Origin: Gyromitra esculenta
Taxonomy: Eukaryota; Ascomycota; Pezizomycetes; Pezizales; Discinaceae
Direction of reading: 5' to 3'
DNA length: 64,000 nucleotides
Assembly (NCBI GenBank): GCA_038503075.1
Contig: JBCAML010000020.1
Location: 558,001 to 622,000 of the forward strand
Both the position numbers and the translations under genes were made by a program. Numbering within the stretch: the stretch's first letter is position 1; each line of letters starts with the position of its first letter. Below the pieces are notes generated by a model that saw only the letters and a program-made list of their open reading frames with translations, was not told the DNA's origin and made no database searches. Positions 10,760 through 21,543 of the stretch are shown here, piece after piece.

Positions 10760-13700
10760 TGGCTAATCCTCCTTCGTCGGCAGGTTCCCATGAGTTCTCA
10801 TCTTCCTATCCCACCCATTTGATGAAATAACATCCGGCTAATCGTTCGTCGTCCCACTTTGGTTTCTCTCTTCTCGCTTTTGACGATGTATTCCACCTCG
10901 TACTCATTGTCACCTTCAATCGGCGGTCGGTCTTGTTTTCGGTTTCTGACGCTTGTCCGGTATGGCTCGAGCAAGGATACATGGAAGGTGGGGAATATCC
11001 TCCAGCCGACCTCCTGTATCTAAAGTGCAAGCTCTAGTACCGACTCGTGTAATCGGGAAGGGTCCGTATGACTTAGGGGCTAACTTTTCGTTGGACGCTT
11101 GGTTCTAATGTTTCTGGCGTCGAGCATTACTAAATCTCCGACCTTAAAGGATGGTTCCGCCTGTCGTTTCTTGTCAAAATATTTGGACATGTTTTCTCGG
11201 CTGGTGGCGTAGGTAGTGGCAAAATCGTTTACTTTCTGAAGCCAATGTGCGTATAACTTTGACGCTGGATTCTTGACTTCGTATCAATCGTCCAAGCTGT
11301 TCTGGGATGGAAACCATGATTGGCATAGAAGGGGCTGATTCCAGTGGCTGTGGCTTTGGCATTGTTGTAAGCGAACTCCGCTAACGGCAGTAGGTCGTAC
11401 CAGTCATCTTGGTCGTAGTTGACGAAGTTAGGTAGGCTTCCAGGACTTGATTAACCCTTTCGGTTTGTCCGTCGGTCTCAGGATGGAATGCGGTAGATTT
11501 GCTGGACTTAATGTCTAGAAGTTTGCATAATGAGGTCCAGAATTCCCTGTGAACTTAGCATCTCGGTCTGAAACAATTTCTTTCGGAAGCCCGTGAAGTT
11601 TCCAAACTTTGTCAACAAAAGCCTTTGCCACATCACTTGCTGTAGCTCTTTCTATTAGTGGGATGAAGTGCGCCATCTTGGTAAACCTGTCAACTACTAC
11701 ACATATTTGGGTGAATCCTCTCGACTCGGGTAACTGGACGATGAAGTCTGTTGATATCGACATCCATGGAGCGTATGGGGTCTCTAGCGGTTGCAGGAGT
11801 CCATATTTCTTATGACGCACGGATTTGTTATGTTGGCATGGATCGCATGAGCGGACGTAATCTGTAATCCACTCGGTCATATGAGGCCAGTAGAAGTTCC
11901 GCTGAACAAGTTCTGTGGTTTTGTCCATGCCAAAGTGCCCTGCTATCTTGGAGTCGTGTTCATTTTCTAAAATGGTAGTTTTGATTTCATCATCGTTAGG
12001 GATTGTTAGCCTGTTTTTCCAATAGAGGAGTTCCTCCATCACTGTGTAGTGTTGTAGCCTCTTGATTTCGCTGCCAGCTTTAACTAAGTCTTGAATTTCC
12101 TTATAGTCTTAGTCAGACTCAACCTTCCTTTTAACCTGCTCCAAAAAGTCCGAATTAAATTTAAGGACTTGAAGCGCTTTGAGGGATGCTGATGAAATAA
12201 GTAGCTCCTCATGTGTTGTATTAGGATTAAAATTATAATGGTGATAATTGCCGTTTGAGTCCAGCTTGGTAAAGTGTAACGGGTTATTGTTTTGGTTTTG
12301 TACAATTGTGTTATCGTCTTTTCTATGAATTAAAGATATAACGATTGACTTACTGGGACGGCCAGTCATATCGACTTGGCCGCTTCGGAACATGGTTTCT
12401 GTAGGCTGTGTTGTATCCCCCTCCTTAGGACAATACTCCGGTCGTCTTGATAATGCATCTGGCTTTCCTCCCACTGATCCAGGTCGATATATGATTTTAA
12501 AGTCGAATGACGATAAATATTCCGCCCATCTAGCCTGTCGTCGATTTAGGATCCTTGTCTCCTTCATGAAATATTCGAGATTTTTATGGTCCGTATAGAC
12601 GATCGCTTGGTGCTTGCTTCCTTCTAGGTAATGTCGCCATTCCTTGAAGGCGGTTACTATCGCGAGTAGTTCTTTATCGTGCACCTCGTAGTTAAGTTCG
12701 GCTTTATTAAATTTTCTGGAATGGAATGCTACGGGATGTAGCTTGCTATCGATGATCTGCGAGAGGACGCAACCTAGCGCATAGTCTGAGGCGTCGGTTT
12801 CTACCACAGTCTGCCGTTCCGGCGCAAAGTGACAAAGGATGGGTGCTGTCGTGAAGGCAACTTTTAGGTACTCGAAAGCTATCGCTTGACGGTCACCCCA
12901 TTGGAATTTCTTGGGGTCCCCTTTGGTTAACTCGGTTAAGGGACTTGCAACTTGGGAGAAATTTTCGATGAACCGTCGGTAAAAATTGGCGAATCCAATG
13001 AATACCTGAACATCGCGTATGCTCTTCGGGGTTTCCCATGAAAGGATTGACTCGACCTTCTTCATTGACATAGACACGCCTTTGTCAGAAATTATGTACC
13101 CTAAAAACTCAACTTCCCGCAAGTGAAAGTAGCTTTTCTTAATGGATACTGCCAAACCCTCGTCCTCCAACCGCTGCAGGACTCTGGTCACCAAGGCCTC
13201 ATGTTCCTCGAGGGTCTTTGAGTAGATGAGGATGTCGTCAATATAAACCACGACCCCTTGGTCCAGAAATTCGCGGAGCACCTGATGCATCATATCTTGA
13301 AAGGTTGCGGGGCGTTTGCCAAGCCGAAAGGCATGACTGTGTACTCGAAATGACCATATCTTGTACGAAACGCTGTTTTCCACTCATCGCCTTCTTTGAT
13401 ACGGATCTGGTGAAAACCGTCTTTGAGGTCCAGTTTGGTAAAGATCGAAGCCCCATTGACTCTATCACGCAATTCGACATTAGCGGCAGAGGGTATCGGT
13501 TCTTTACTGTCACCTTGTTCAAGCCACGGTAATCTACGCATAGTCGTAGCCCTCCGTCTGGTTTCGGCGCGAATAATATGGGCGACCCAGCAGGTGACTT
13601 GCTTGGCCGTATCTTCCTTCGGCCACCATTTTGTCCAAGTACTTCCGGAGAATCTCAAGTTCTTTTTCCGAAAGTTTATAGATTGGACCCCACGGGGCGG

Positions 13701-14281
13701 TTGTCCCATGCTCGAGATCAATAGCGTGATCGAATGGCCTTCGTTCTGGCAAGGATTCCTGGATGGGAGTGCCAATAGACTGACAAATCGGTGGTATGCT
13801 CCCGGGAGAGTCTTCAGAAGTTCAGTTTCTTCGTCATCGATTGCACGCACCATGCCAATTATTCGGGCATTCTCGTCCAGGCCCAGCCATTCGTCATATT
13901 CGATATCGTTCTCGGTATTAAGAGGAGCAGTCGTCACAGAGCACTGGTTACAGCAACCAGGAGATTCGAACTTCCAGTTTGCGTGGTCGTAAGGGTTTTC
14001 CAACCGGTGACTCGTCAACCACCAACCCCTGGCACTATCAAGTCTAACCCAGCCTCGACTGGCCCAATCTCGCAAGATACATTAGATGTATGATTATTCC
14101 CTATGATCATAGTAATAGGGTTAGTAAAGGCTTGTCCCGCTCCAACCACTTCTTCACCTGTGAAGTTTCTAATGGTTAACGGGACGTCTCTTTGCACCTT
14201 TGGGACCGACCATTTCCTAACAAACAAAGGGGACAAGAGAAAAACATTAGCTCCAGAATCTAGCAATACATTGACTACCAC
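10760..14281 (-). pseudogene. pol of element C (PR-RT-RH-IN-chromodomain), broken
   Basis: In minus-strand order: protease around 14281-14015 with DSGA and a downstream GLDLIVPG; the RT N-terminal part in short frames (14075-13290, with [13 protein letters not shown] and MPFGLANAP); a 424-codon open piece 13383-12109 with [16 protein letters not shown] and RNase H (VETDASDYALG, YTDHKNLEYF); the integrase zinc finger and start of the core at 12042-11515 ([25 protein letters not shown]); then decayed integrase and a chromodomain-like end near 10800 (YFIKWVG, then ENSWEPA). At least four frame breaks make it non-functional. Confidence 0.8.
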
Positions 14282-14505
14282 CTTCCTTCCATTGATTACC
14301 AGTAGCGCTTGCCCTCGGGGCCGCTCGTATACGGTGGGTTCTGTATGTTGTTTTTTGTTGGACGATTCCGAAGAGTCGTCCTCCTTTCTTTTTCGTTTGT
14401 TTTTGTATTTTTCGGTCTCAAGGATTGAGACAATTCTTTCTTCGATTGCCAGGGTTTCGAATGTTTGGTTAACGTCTGCTACCTCCTGGCCCGCCGGTAG
14501 TCGAC

Positions 14506-15663
14506 CTAGTGAAAATTCTCTGACATTTCTTCGTCAGAATTTGTATTTGCATAAAGATTAACAGGGGTCCTGGAGATCCGCCCCTTTGGAGCGGTAACTC
14601 CGCTCACGGCCCCTTTTGCAGGTGGCGCTGTCGCGGCCCTCGTCTTGGGCGCTAGCTTCAAACGCTTCTCTAATGCATCCCCAGCACTCTGCTCATTCTT
14701 TTCGGGCTTGACCCATTTTCGTTTACGACTGGCGCCGGCTTGCGCAGATGATACCGTTCGAGGTTCCTTCATGTCGCACGTCTTCCAGTGACAGTCGGGC
14801 CGACCACACCTAGTGCAGTGTTTCGCCCGTCTGCGTCGGTCAACTAGGTCCTGACTTACCCCTTCATGAGCAGCCTTCCAACCCGAGGCATCTCCGGTGT
14901 TGTTAGTGGGGAGAGGGGCATCCTTTTTAGGGGTATCCTCCTTGACATTACTTTTTGAGTCCTTCTTGACTCTGCCTTTGAACCCCTTTTCCCGACGTTC
15001 CTCCTGCTTTTTCTCCTCCTTTTTCCCACGACCATCCGTGGCTGGGAGACCTCTATTCTCCAGTTTCTGGTGATACAAATACTCCTCCCACAACCTTCCT
15101 CTTGATCGTAAGGCCTCCAGCCATTGCACATCATCGTCAAACGGACCACAACCTACCATCAACTCTCGTATCTTGAGAGGGATCTTTGCTTCGACCTTCA
15201 TCCTCCACAGCGTCCCAGCCATCCCAACCTTTATATTTAGGTTGCTCATTTTGAGGATATATTCCTCAACGGTTGTGTAGGGTACACGATCCATGGCATA
15301 TATGGCATCGCGTTTTTCGTCCGGAGAGCAGAATACTTCCTTCATCTTCAGTGAGAAGGTTGCCCAGTAGGCATACTCTGGTTCCTGGATTTGTCCTTCG
15401 GCTCCGTCCATCTTGTTGGTATACATAACAACGTATGGTCGAGCCTTGTTTCCTTCACAACGGCTGGCAGCATAGTGGATTTTGTGTCGGTCGCTGGTCC
15501 AAAGCCACTCATTCATCTCAAAATATACTTCGCAGCTTCGGATCCATGCTCTGAGATCCTGGTTTGTGGCAGCAGTGAATTTTTCTGGTTCACCGATCGG
15601 GATCTTGTGGTGTCGAGATGACGGTGATGCTTGGGGGTACCTGTGATCAATGGTAATTACCAT
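14506..15663 (-). CDS. Element C gag-like protein with zinc knuckle
   Basis: An open frame of 385 codons on the minus strand. The first 200 residues resemble a gypsy gag capsid region (LRAWIRSCEVYFEMN, then WATFSLKMKEVF); a Lys/Glu-rich stretch follows; near residue 285 a knuckle-like CTRCGRPDCHWKTC occurs; the tail is basic. The frame overlaps the end of the upstream ORF by 7 nt, so expression by frameshift, reinitiation or splicing is possible. The frame ends before the protease. Family role: RNA packaging and particle assembly. Confidence 0.65.
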   Translation of the reverse strand: MVITIDHRYPQASPSSRHHKIPIGEPEKFTAATNQDLRAWIRSCEVYFEMNEWLWTSDRHKIHYAASRCEGNKARPYVVMYTNKMDGAEGQIQEPEYAYWATFSLKMKEVFCSPDEKRDAIYAMDRVPYTTVEEYILKMSNLNIKVGMAGTLWRMKVEAKIPLKIRELMVGCGPFDDDVQWLEALRSRGRLWEEYLYHQKLENRGLPATDGRGKKEEKKQEERREKGFKGRVKKDSKSNVKEDTPKKDAPLPTNNTGDASGWKAAHEGVSQDLVDRRRRAKHCTRCGRPDCHWKTCDMKEPRTVSSAQAGASRKRKWVKPEKNEQSAGDALEKRLKLAPKTRAATAPPAKGAVSGVTAPKGRISRTPVNLYANTNSDEEMSENFH

Positions 15664-16622
15664 CTCACCAGGGTTATTTGGGGGGGTGGCGGTGGAGGTG
15701 CATTACTTGGTGTCCTCCGCCGCCGGTTTTCTCTTTCTCTTCTTCTGTTGGCCAGCCATCGATTGGTATCTTCGATGTTCTTTCTGGCCCTTTCTTCCTC
15801 CGAATCATCCGATGACGATCCGTCACCTGATCCAGGGGCGCCAGCACCAACACGGTAATTGGGTCCATGTGGGGGCTGCCCACCATTACCCCCGTGTGCT
15901 CCGGAGGGTTCACCTCGTTCACTTTGGGCTGGTTCCTTTCCTTTCTCGCTTCTAGTGGGAGGTAGTTGGGGTGCATGAATAGAGCCACTGAGGCCTGCTT
16001 CTGATCGGGCTGGTAGTTCTGACTGAGCACGAATATGTTGAGTGATCTGACTGAGTAACACTCCCTGATCGTTAAGCTGACTTCGTTGTCTTTGCATTTC
16101 TCCTACTGTTTCCCCCACTATAGCTTCGACTACCGTTTCCACCCTTCCAATGCGCTGGTGTGCCTCATGTCCTTGCTGTTGCAGGGCCAGGCCAATGTTA
16201 TTACCAAGACCGTGAACCAGTACCTCGATACGGGCGAGTTCTTCGGCCGAGAACTCCTGTTGGTCTGCCATGCGCTGCTGGATATGGGTTAGGCTTAGAT
16301 ATTGAGTTTGAGCCTGTGAGTTAAGTTGGTTTAGGGCAACGGTGTTTCCTGCCTGAGCCTCTTCTTGCCTTAGTACAACGTGTCTAAAGGCTTCGTTTAG
16401 CGTAAGCATGAGATTATCACGCTGTGCATGAACATCCTCAATTTGAGCACTGCTCCGTAGGAATTGCGGATGAGGCGTGAAGTGTTTTGGAATGAAGGGC
16501 TTAGGAGCGGGTGTGAGATGGGTAGTTCTTCGACGGGCCAAGGAGTTCTTCGAAGAGTGTCTCGAGATGGGATCCTCAGAACCGTCAGACATGTCTGTAT
16601 CCATCACAAATACGTCCGCCAT
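15657..16622 (-). CDS. Element C leading ORF, coiled-coil protein
   Basis: 321 codons starting 42 nt after the 5' LTR. The product has an acidic N-terminus, a Gln/Glu-rich helical middle likely to form a coiled coil (residues about 60-190), then a Gly/Pro/Arg-rich tail ending in a Pro run. No enzyme motif is seen. It is probably the N-terminal part of gag, separated from the next ORF by a frame change at 15657-15663, either a decay event or a programmed shift. The function is not established. Confidence 0.6.
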   Translation of the reverse strand: MADVFVMDTDMSDGSEDPISRHSSKNSLARRRTTHLTPAPKPFIPKHFTPHPQFLRSSAQIEDVHAQRDNLMLTLNEAFRHVVLRQEEAQAGNTVALNQLNSQAQTQYLSLTHIQQRMADQQEFSAEELARIEVLVHGLGNNIGLALQQQGHEAHQRIGRVETVVEAIVGETVGEMQRQRSQLNDQGVLLSQITQHIRAQSELPARSEAGLSGSIHAPQLPPTRSEKGKEPAQSERGEPSGAHGGNGGQPPHGPNYRVGAGAPGSGDGSSSDDSEEERARKNIEDTNRWLANRRRERENRRRRTPSNAPPPPPPQITLVRW

Positions 16623-16653
16623 TATAGTTGAATAACCAAAGTATTGATATGCC

Positions 16654-16662
16654 TATCAATAT
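16654..16662 (-). other. Putative self-primer binding site of element C
   Basis: On the minus strand ATATTGATA lies 2 nt after the 5' LTR end (16665) and is the reverse complement of TATCAATAT in the LTR (16962-16970). The spacing is the same as in elements A and B. Confidence 0.5.
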
Positions 16663-16664
16663 AC

Positions 16665-17380
16665 TGTAAGACCGGTACTTCTTACCGCACAGGAAATCTC
16701 CAAGAAGCTTTAGATAACAATCTAGACGCTATAACCTGCCCGGTTGCTATCCGCAACACAATACACAGGCGCAAGTCCTAACTGCTTCTTATGAACCGCT
16801 AAAAGATAACCGTAGGTTCAAAGTAGGGACGAAAGAAAGTTCCGTGAAGAACTTCCAATAGTAAGGTTTAATCGCTAACGCTGAAGGCCATATGCAAGAT
16901 AAAAGTAATTCACAAGTAAAAGAGTAAATTGCACGGAAGTAATTTTGCTAGAAACAATATAATATTGATAAGGCTCGTTCTTCGTCGCTAATGATCAGGA
17001 AGAAGACCCTTCTCAACGGTAGAACACTGGACTACTTATAGTAGTCAAGCGTCGAATACAAAGACTATGTAATAACATGAACTAACATGAAGAAATCCCA
17101 TAGACCCTGAACGCTTTCCTTCGCTCCTACCCCTCTCATTATCGTATGGCGTGATTGTCGGAATTAACCGGCGACGCAACGTATAAGCGAATCGGGGAAG
17201 TGTCGATCGAAAGAGTCGGCCATTGATGACACAAGGAAACCAAACATCCAATCCGAATCTTATTAATAATCAACCAAGATTAATAATAACCGACATGGTC
17301 GGGGATTGAACGCTAGTCCATATGTGTGCATCGTAAGCGAACTCAAGTCGTAACCAACTAAGCTACCAATAGGTATAACA
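16665..17380 (-). repeat. 5' LTR of element C with tRNA-like head
   Basis: 716 bp. Its first 90 nt on the minus strand contain TAGCTTAGTTGG (17365-17354), a perfect match to the Pol III A-box consensus, and GTTCAATCC (17311-17303), matching the B-box core. The putative R start TATCAATAT is at 16970-16962. Confidence 0.8.
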
Positions 17381-17385
17381 TAGTC

Positions 17386-17645
17386 CCTCATCTCCATCTG
17401 CCCTATCTGCTCTAATCAACACCCCCAACACGAACATCGCTGCTCCATCCCCACATGCCCAGGTGGTGGAGCAAACAAACCCATCATCAATTGTTGCCCC
17501 ATCTCACCTGCTGTCTGCATCAACTGCAATGGAAATCATTGCGCCACTGATCTACAATGCCCAACTCGGAAAAGTATCCAGGAGAAATCTAGTATTCCAG
17601 CAACTGGCAATGCACCAGCTGACACCTCCATGTCAAACGAATAAA
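17386..17645 (+). pseudogene. LINE ORF1, C-terminal knuckles
   Basis: Continues ORF1 to a stop at about 17645. Two more Cys/His clusters are visible: CPICSNQ...HEHRC and CINCNGNHCATDLQC. Three knuckles at the ORF1 end is the Tad1-type pattern. Confidence 0.7.
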
Positions 17646-17647
17646 CT

Positions 17648-18052
17648 ATGTCCCCTAGGACCAACAACATCAATTCACGCATAACTCCCTTCACAATTAT
17701 ACAACATAACTGCGCATCAAGCTCAAAAATTTTTCATTCACTTTTTTCTTCGTTTAAATTATCTCCATCTATCGTCGCAATCCAAGACCCCTACCTTTGG
17801 AATAATAAACCACTCCAAGTGCCAGGCTTTTACCTCTTATCGCCCTCCATACTCGCCAATCAAAAAGTACGAGCATGCTTTTATATCTCTAAAGAGTTTA
17901 TCACTGCCTACAAAATTGAATTCTTAGTTCAAAACTTTGGCTGCGATGACCTTATTACGCTTTTTCTCAAATTTAAAAACCCAATCTTTAATTCCTCCTC
18001 TTATAATATGAATATTTCCAATATTTATAATTGCACCGCCCGATACCAGCGG
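17648..18052 (+). pseudogene. LINE ORF2, endonuclease domain start
   Basis: ORF2 starts at ATG 17648, three nucleotides after the ORF1 stop. The N-terminus carries the apurinic-like endonuclease motifs QHN (IIQHNCASS) and an IQDPYLW segment equivalent to the usual QEP box. It is cut by the LTR at 18053. Confidence 0.75.
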
Positions 18053-18470
18053 TTTCATGGATGGTTGTTTTGTTGATGGGTCGGGTATGCGGGTATATGG
18101 GTATGTGGTCGTTGCGTTTTGATGATTGTTCTTTGTGTTTCTATGGGTTTCCTATTACAATGAGTCATGTCTTTGTCATCGAAAGAGTTGGAGTGTGGTA
18201 TATAAGCGAAGGGTTTTCCCCTCTCGTTGTACTTTTCCTTCTTCTTTCCCTAAGCAACGTCTTCTATTGTTTACCTTTGTACTTTACAATACAAACCTCG
18301 GTTACACCTCGTAACCCTTCGCTGTCGCCGTCTTCGAGCTTTCTTAACTCGACTCTCTCGTAGAGCCTGTAGAGTCTTCGCACTTATTCTCGCTGTTGGT
18401 TTCCCATTCAAGTAGCACCGCTCATCTCGAGGGATACTCGAGAGCTTGATAGGAAACCCGCTCCTTGAGA
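18053..18470 (+). repeat. Solo LTR, A-type
   Basis: 418 bp, TTTCATGGATGG to CTCCTTGAGA. Perfect 5-bp duplication AGCGG at 18048-18052 and 18471-18475. TATA box in GTGTGGTATATAAG and the AAGCAACGT start-site motif are conserved. It is more diverged from element A than A's own LTRs are from each other. Confidence 0.9.
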
Positions 18471-18475
18471 AGCGG

Positions 18476-18856
18476 CCACTTTATTCAACCCTCTCAAATC
18501 TTTACCACCTCTAACATACCTACCATTATCTTAGGGGACTTCAACATTCATCGTCCGTCCACCGACCCACTTCGTTCTATTTCCTCGCAAGAATTCAACG
18601 AAGGGGAGAAATACCACTCCTCTGCTAGAAATTCTAATTTCACCCTCATTAACACGCCAGGAATCTATACCAGATTCCCTTACGACTCTCATTCCAGACC
18701 AAGCGTCCTCGACCTTGCCTTTGGAAATGATCTTATCACACCATTCATTAAAAAATGGTATCCTTCACTACCTTCAACCGGCTCTGATCACATTCCCATA
18801 GCCATCCACCTCTCAAATCCTCAAAAATTCATTTCAGATCATCCCCAGATTGTCAG
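18476..18856 (+). pseudogene. LINE ORF2, endonuclease domain end
   Basis: Encodes the second half of the endonuclease: LGDFNIHRP, then LDLAFGND, then GSDHIPI, matching the GDFN and SDH catalytic motifs. One base is out of frame with the part before the LTR. It ends abruptly at the mosaic LTR, without any RT domain. Confidence 0.8.
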
Positions 18857-19804
18857 TGTAAGACCGGTACTTTTTACCGCACAGGAAATCTCCAAGAAGC
18901 TTTAGATAACAATCTAGACGCTATAACCTGCCCGGTTGCTATCTGCAACACAATACACAGGCACAAGTCCTAACTGCTTCTTATGAACCGCTAAAACATA
19001 ACCGTAGGGTTCAAAGTAAGGATCGAGCAAAGTTCCGTGAAGAACTTTCAATAGTAAGGTTTTAATAACTAACGCTGAAGGGCCAAGGCCTTGCTAAGCG
19101 AGATAAAAGTAATTCACAAGTAAAAGAGTAAATTGCACGGAAGTAATTTTGCTAGAAACAATATAATATTGATAAGGCTCGTTCTTCGTCGCTAATGATC
19201 CGACTCAGAGTTTACATCCACTGCGAGAGTATTTATAATGCCTCCTCTCTACTATGTTTGGGTATAGTGTGGTGTAGAGGCGCTAACTACTATGACAACA
19301 TGAAACCACTTCGCCTTATCTCCATACCTGATGCCCCATTGAGTTCCCTGGCCCCGATCCACGATTCTCCAAGCAGTATGTATGTCGGTAACATGGGAGT
19401 TACGTATTTGTCTTCATTGCGTTCGTCTCTTCGAGACAATCATTTCACCTATCCGAATCGTCGCGTAGCATTGCATTCCCTTATCTTTGTCAGTCTGTAA
19501 CTCCTCCAGTTTTGGTCCGATTCGCAATCGGTTTGAACCACAGCGAAGCCAGACACTTCCCGTACATACCCTCCGGGTCCCATTCCGCCGGACGGTTTTG
19601 CTTGACGGCCTAGGGGTTACTTTTGCCCTCCGGGACAGGTCTTTTCTGGTGCTGCCTCCCCTTCTCCAAATACTATACCTATTGGAAGGATTGGAGGCAG
19701 GGTAACAGGCACCAGTCCCGATCCGGAAGGTGCTAAGGTAGGGTAACTCCAAAGATAGGGTAACTCTAGGGCCAGGAACTCCTTCAAAAGGTACAGGTAT
19801 AACA
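18857..19804 (-). repeat. Mosaic C-type LTR replacing the LINE RT core
   Basis: 948 bp. 18857-19198 matches the R-U5 part of the C LTRs (TGTAAGACCGGTAC to GCTAATGATC); the rest is unrelated except that the far end again reads GGTATAACA. It is thus a C subfamily with a different U3. Flanks GTCAG and GAAAG do not match well, and the LINE sequence is not continuous across it. Confidence 0.75.
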
Positions 19805-20066
19805 GAAAGCCTTTTTCGCCATCAAATCACTTTCCTCATCTGGCTCTGGACTTACCAGCTCCAACGCCTGTAAACTAGCTATGGGACTTATTCGACCCAT
19901 ATTAACATACGGCATGAATGTGTTCATACCATCCGCCACCATTCTAAAGAAAATCGATCCTTTCTGGAACAATGTTCTCAGATGGATTACAAATTGCTTT
20001 TCCTCTACCAATATAGAGACACTCACTCAAAAAGCCTCCCTACCTCCTACGCTTTCGTACGCCCTC
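19805..20066 (+). pseudogene. LINE ORF2, post-RT region
   Basis: Encodes a segment with MGLIRPILTYGMNVFIPSA and FWNNVLRWIT, typical of the part just after the reverse transcriptase in Tad1-type ORF2. The RT itself, including the catalytic Asp pair, is absent between this piece and 18856. Confidence 0.75.
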
Positions 20067-20513
20067 TCTCAAGGAGTGAGGTTTCATCGAGCTCTTTGGT
20101 ATCCCCAAAGATGTGCAGGGCTACTTGAATGAACAACGAGAGTATGAACAATGATTCCACAGCTTCTACGATAAGGGGAGTTATGGCTTCGACAGCAGGG
20201 GCTACGTTGATGTAGTGGCGTGATAACTACGAAAAGTATCACGGAGGTGACGAAGGATTCTTTGAGGGAAATCCTGGCTTGTATTATAGGATACAAGTAG
20301 AGTGACGATATAAGACGTTGCTTAAAGAAAGAAGAAGGAAAAGTACGACAAGAGGGGACATCCCTTCGCTTATATACTGATATTCCAACCCTTTCGATGA
20401 CAAAGACATGACTCATTTCAACAAGGATCCGAGAACACACAAAGAAAGATAACGAGACGTGACAACCATGTACCCAAGTACCTATCCAACCAACGAAACG
20501 ATCATCCATGAAA
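20067..20513 (-). repeat. Solo LTR, A-type, inverted
   Basis: 447 bp, minus strand, TTTCATGGATGATCG to CTTGAGA. Perfect duplication CCCTC at 20062-20066 and 20514-20518. It conserves GTATATAAGCGAAGG and AAGCAACGTC. Confidence 0.88.
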
Positions 20514-20518
20514 CCCTC

Positions 20519-21141
20519 TATCTTTGCAAACGCCATGCCATTCGTATACCCACACTGCCTGTTCTTTTCAACCCAGCTTCCGCCTGCCTACCTCCTAATT
20601 TCCAGGCTGACGGCAAACCTCTTCCCCTATTAAGGACCCATCTCAAAGGTCTTGGCACTAGAAGACCTGCATCATGGAACTCTATAGCAAAAAGCCGGGT
20701 TCGCTTTTCATTATTGACGCTCTTGCAAATGAAGCATGGAATTTCCTCCCTGCCAACTACTACCCCAGTGCACTTGGTCCTATTTTGGACAAACCAAACC
20801 CCAATCGCACAATGATCCTAGAAAGCAGCAATAATGCTATCTTATCCCAACTTATTAGAGATTGGGACACTTTATTTCCTCGACCATTTTACTATAAATA
20901 TCCTACCACTACAACGCCACATCTTTTCATGAAATTTTCGAAATTCATGGCCAGTCATATCCATCAAATGAGAGCCCATAAAAGCTACCTCACCGCTCAT
21001 ACCTCCTGGTCTCATTCAGGTCCTACTACATGTCCTCTCTGTGGAGATGATGTTCAAAATTTTTCGCACGCTATTTTACACTGTTTTGCTCTATCATCCG
21101 AAAGAAATTTATTTATTCCCTTTTTAAATTTTATAGATGAA
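20519..21141 (+). pseudogene. LINE ORF2, C-terminal zinc finger region
   Basis: Open pieces in two frames. They include a Cys/His finger (CPLCGDDVQNFSHAILHC) near the C-terminus, as in Tad1-type ORF2, and end in FLNFIDE at the insertion of element B. Confidence 0.75.
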
Positions 21142-21543
21142 TCTCACAGATGGCTTCTGGTTAAGCCCTTCAGTATCCTGAAGGTGAGCGCTACTTAGCG
21201 AAACCAATACGTTCGAGGAGTGCGGTATAGTCTACAGGTCCTACGAAGAGTATACTTGAGTGTGAAGTATCGGCGACGTTTCACAGCGACAGCAAGGATT
21301 CTAAGGCAGAATCGAAGTTGAATTATAACAGATACAGCAGAAGTGAAACGAGAACGTTCTTAAGAGAAGAAAAAGAGAACACAAGCGACCGAAATCCTCC
21401 GTTTAAATACCCCGCTTTCTCGTAACACAAACAACCATCAGGCAACAACCGAGACATAACCGAAAGACAAAGCCATTATATCCAAAGAAAACCCTTCGTA
21501 ACTTTCCACGACCGTCCTAACCCATTATCCGCTTCTTATCCGG
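21142..21543 (-). repeat. 3' LTR of element B
   Basis: About 402 bp. The inner boundary is uncertain by a few bases because the usual TTTCAC start is degenerate here (CCGGATAAGAAG). The start-site motif, read on the minus strand as AAGAACGT, is at 21361-21354; TATTTAAA lies about 45 nt upstream of it. Confidence 0.8.

Larger units (their letters stand above)
9780..17380 (-). mobile_element. Ty3/gypsy chromovirus C, degraded
   Basis: 7601 bp, minus strand. LTRs 16665-17380 (5') and 9780-10497 (3') begin TGTTATACC and end GGTCTTACA, with classic TG...CA ends. Flanks AAATC (9775-9779) and TAGTC (17381-17385) could be a decayed 5-bp duplication; removing one copy keeps LINE ORF1 in frame. Inside are a coiled-coil ORF, a gag-like ORF with a zinc knuckle, and a pol broken by several frameshifts, ending in a decayed chromodomain. 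Confidence 0.85.

Noticed and set aside
19414..19752. 112-codon ORF on the minus strand
   Set aside because: It lies within the U3 of the mosaic LTR and has no recognisable domain.
21142..21161. AATCTCAC-GATGGCTTCTG shared by the apparent LINE flank and the inner side of the element B 5' LTR
   Set aside because: First taken as target-site homology. Comparing the ends with family A and the PBS spacing shows these bases are the LTR 3' end itself, so the match is just LTR against LTR.
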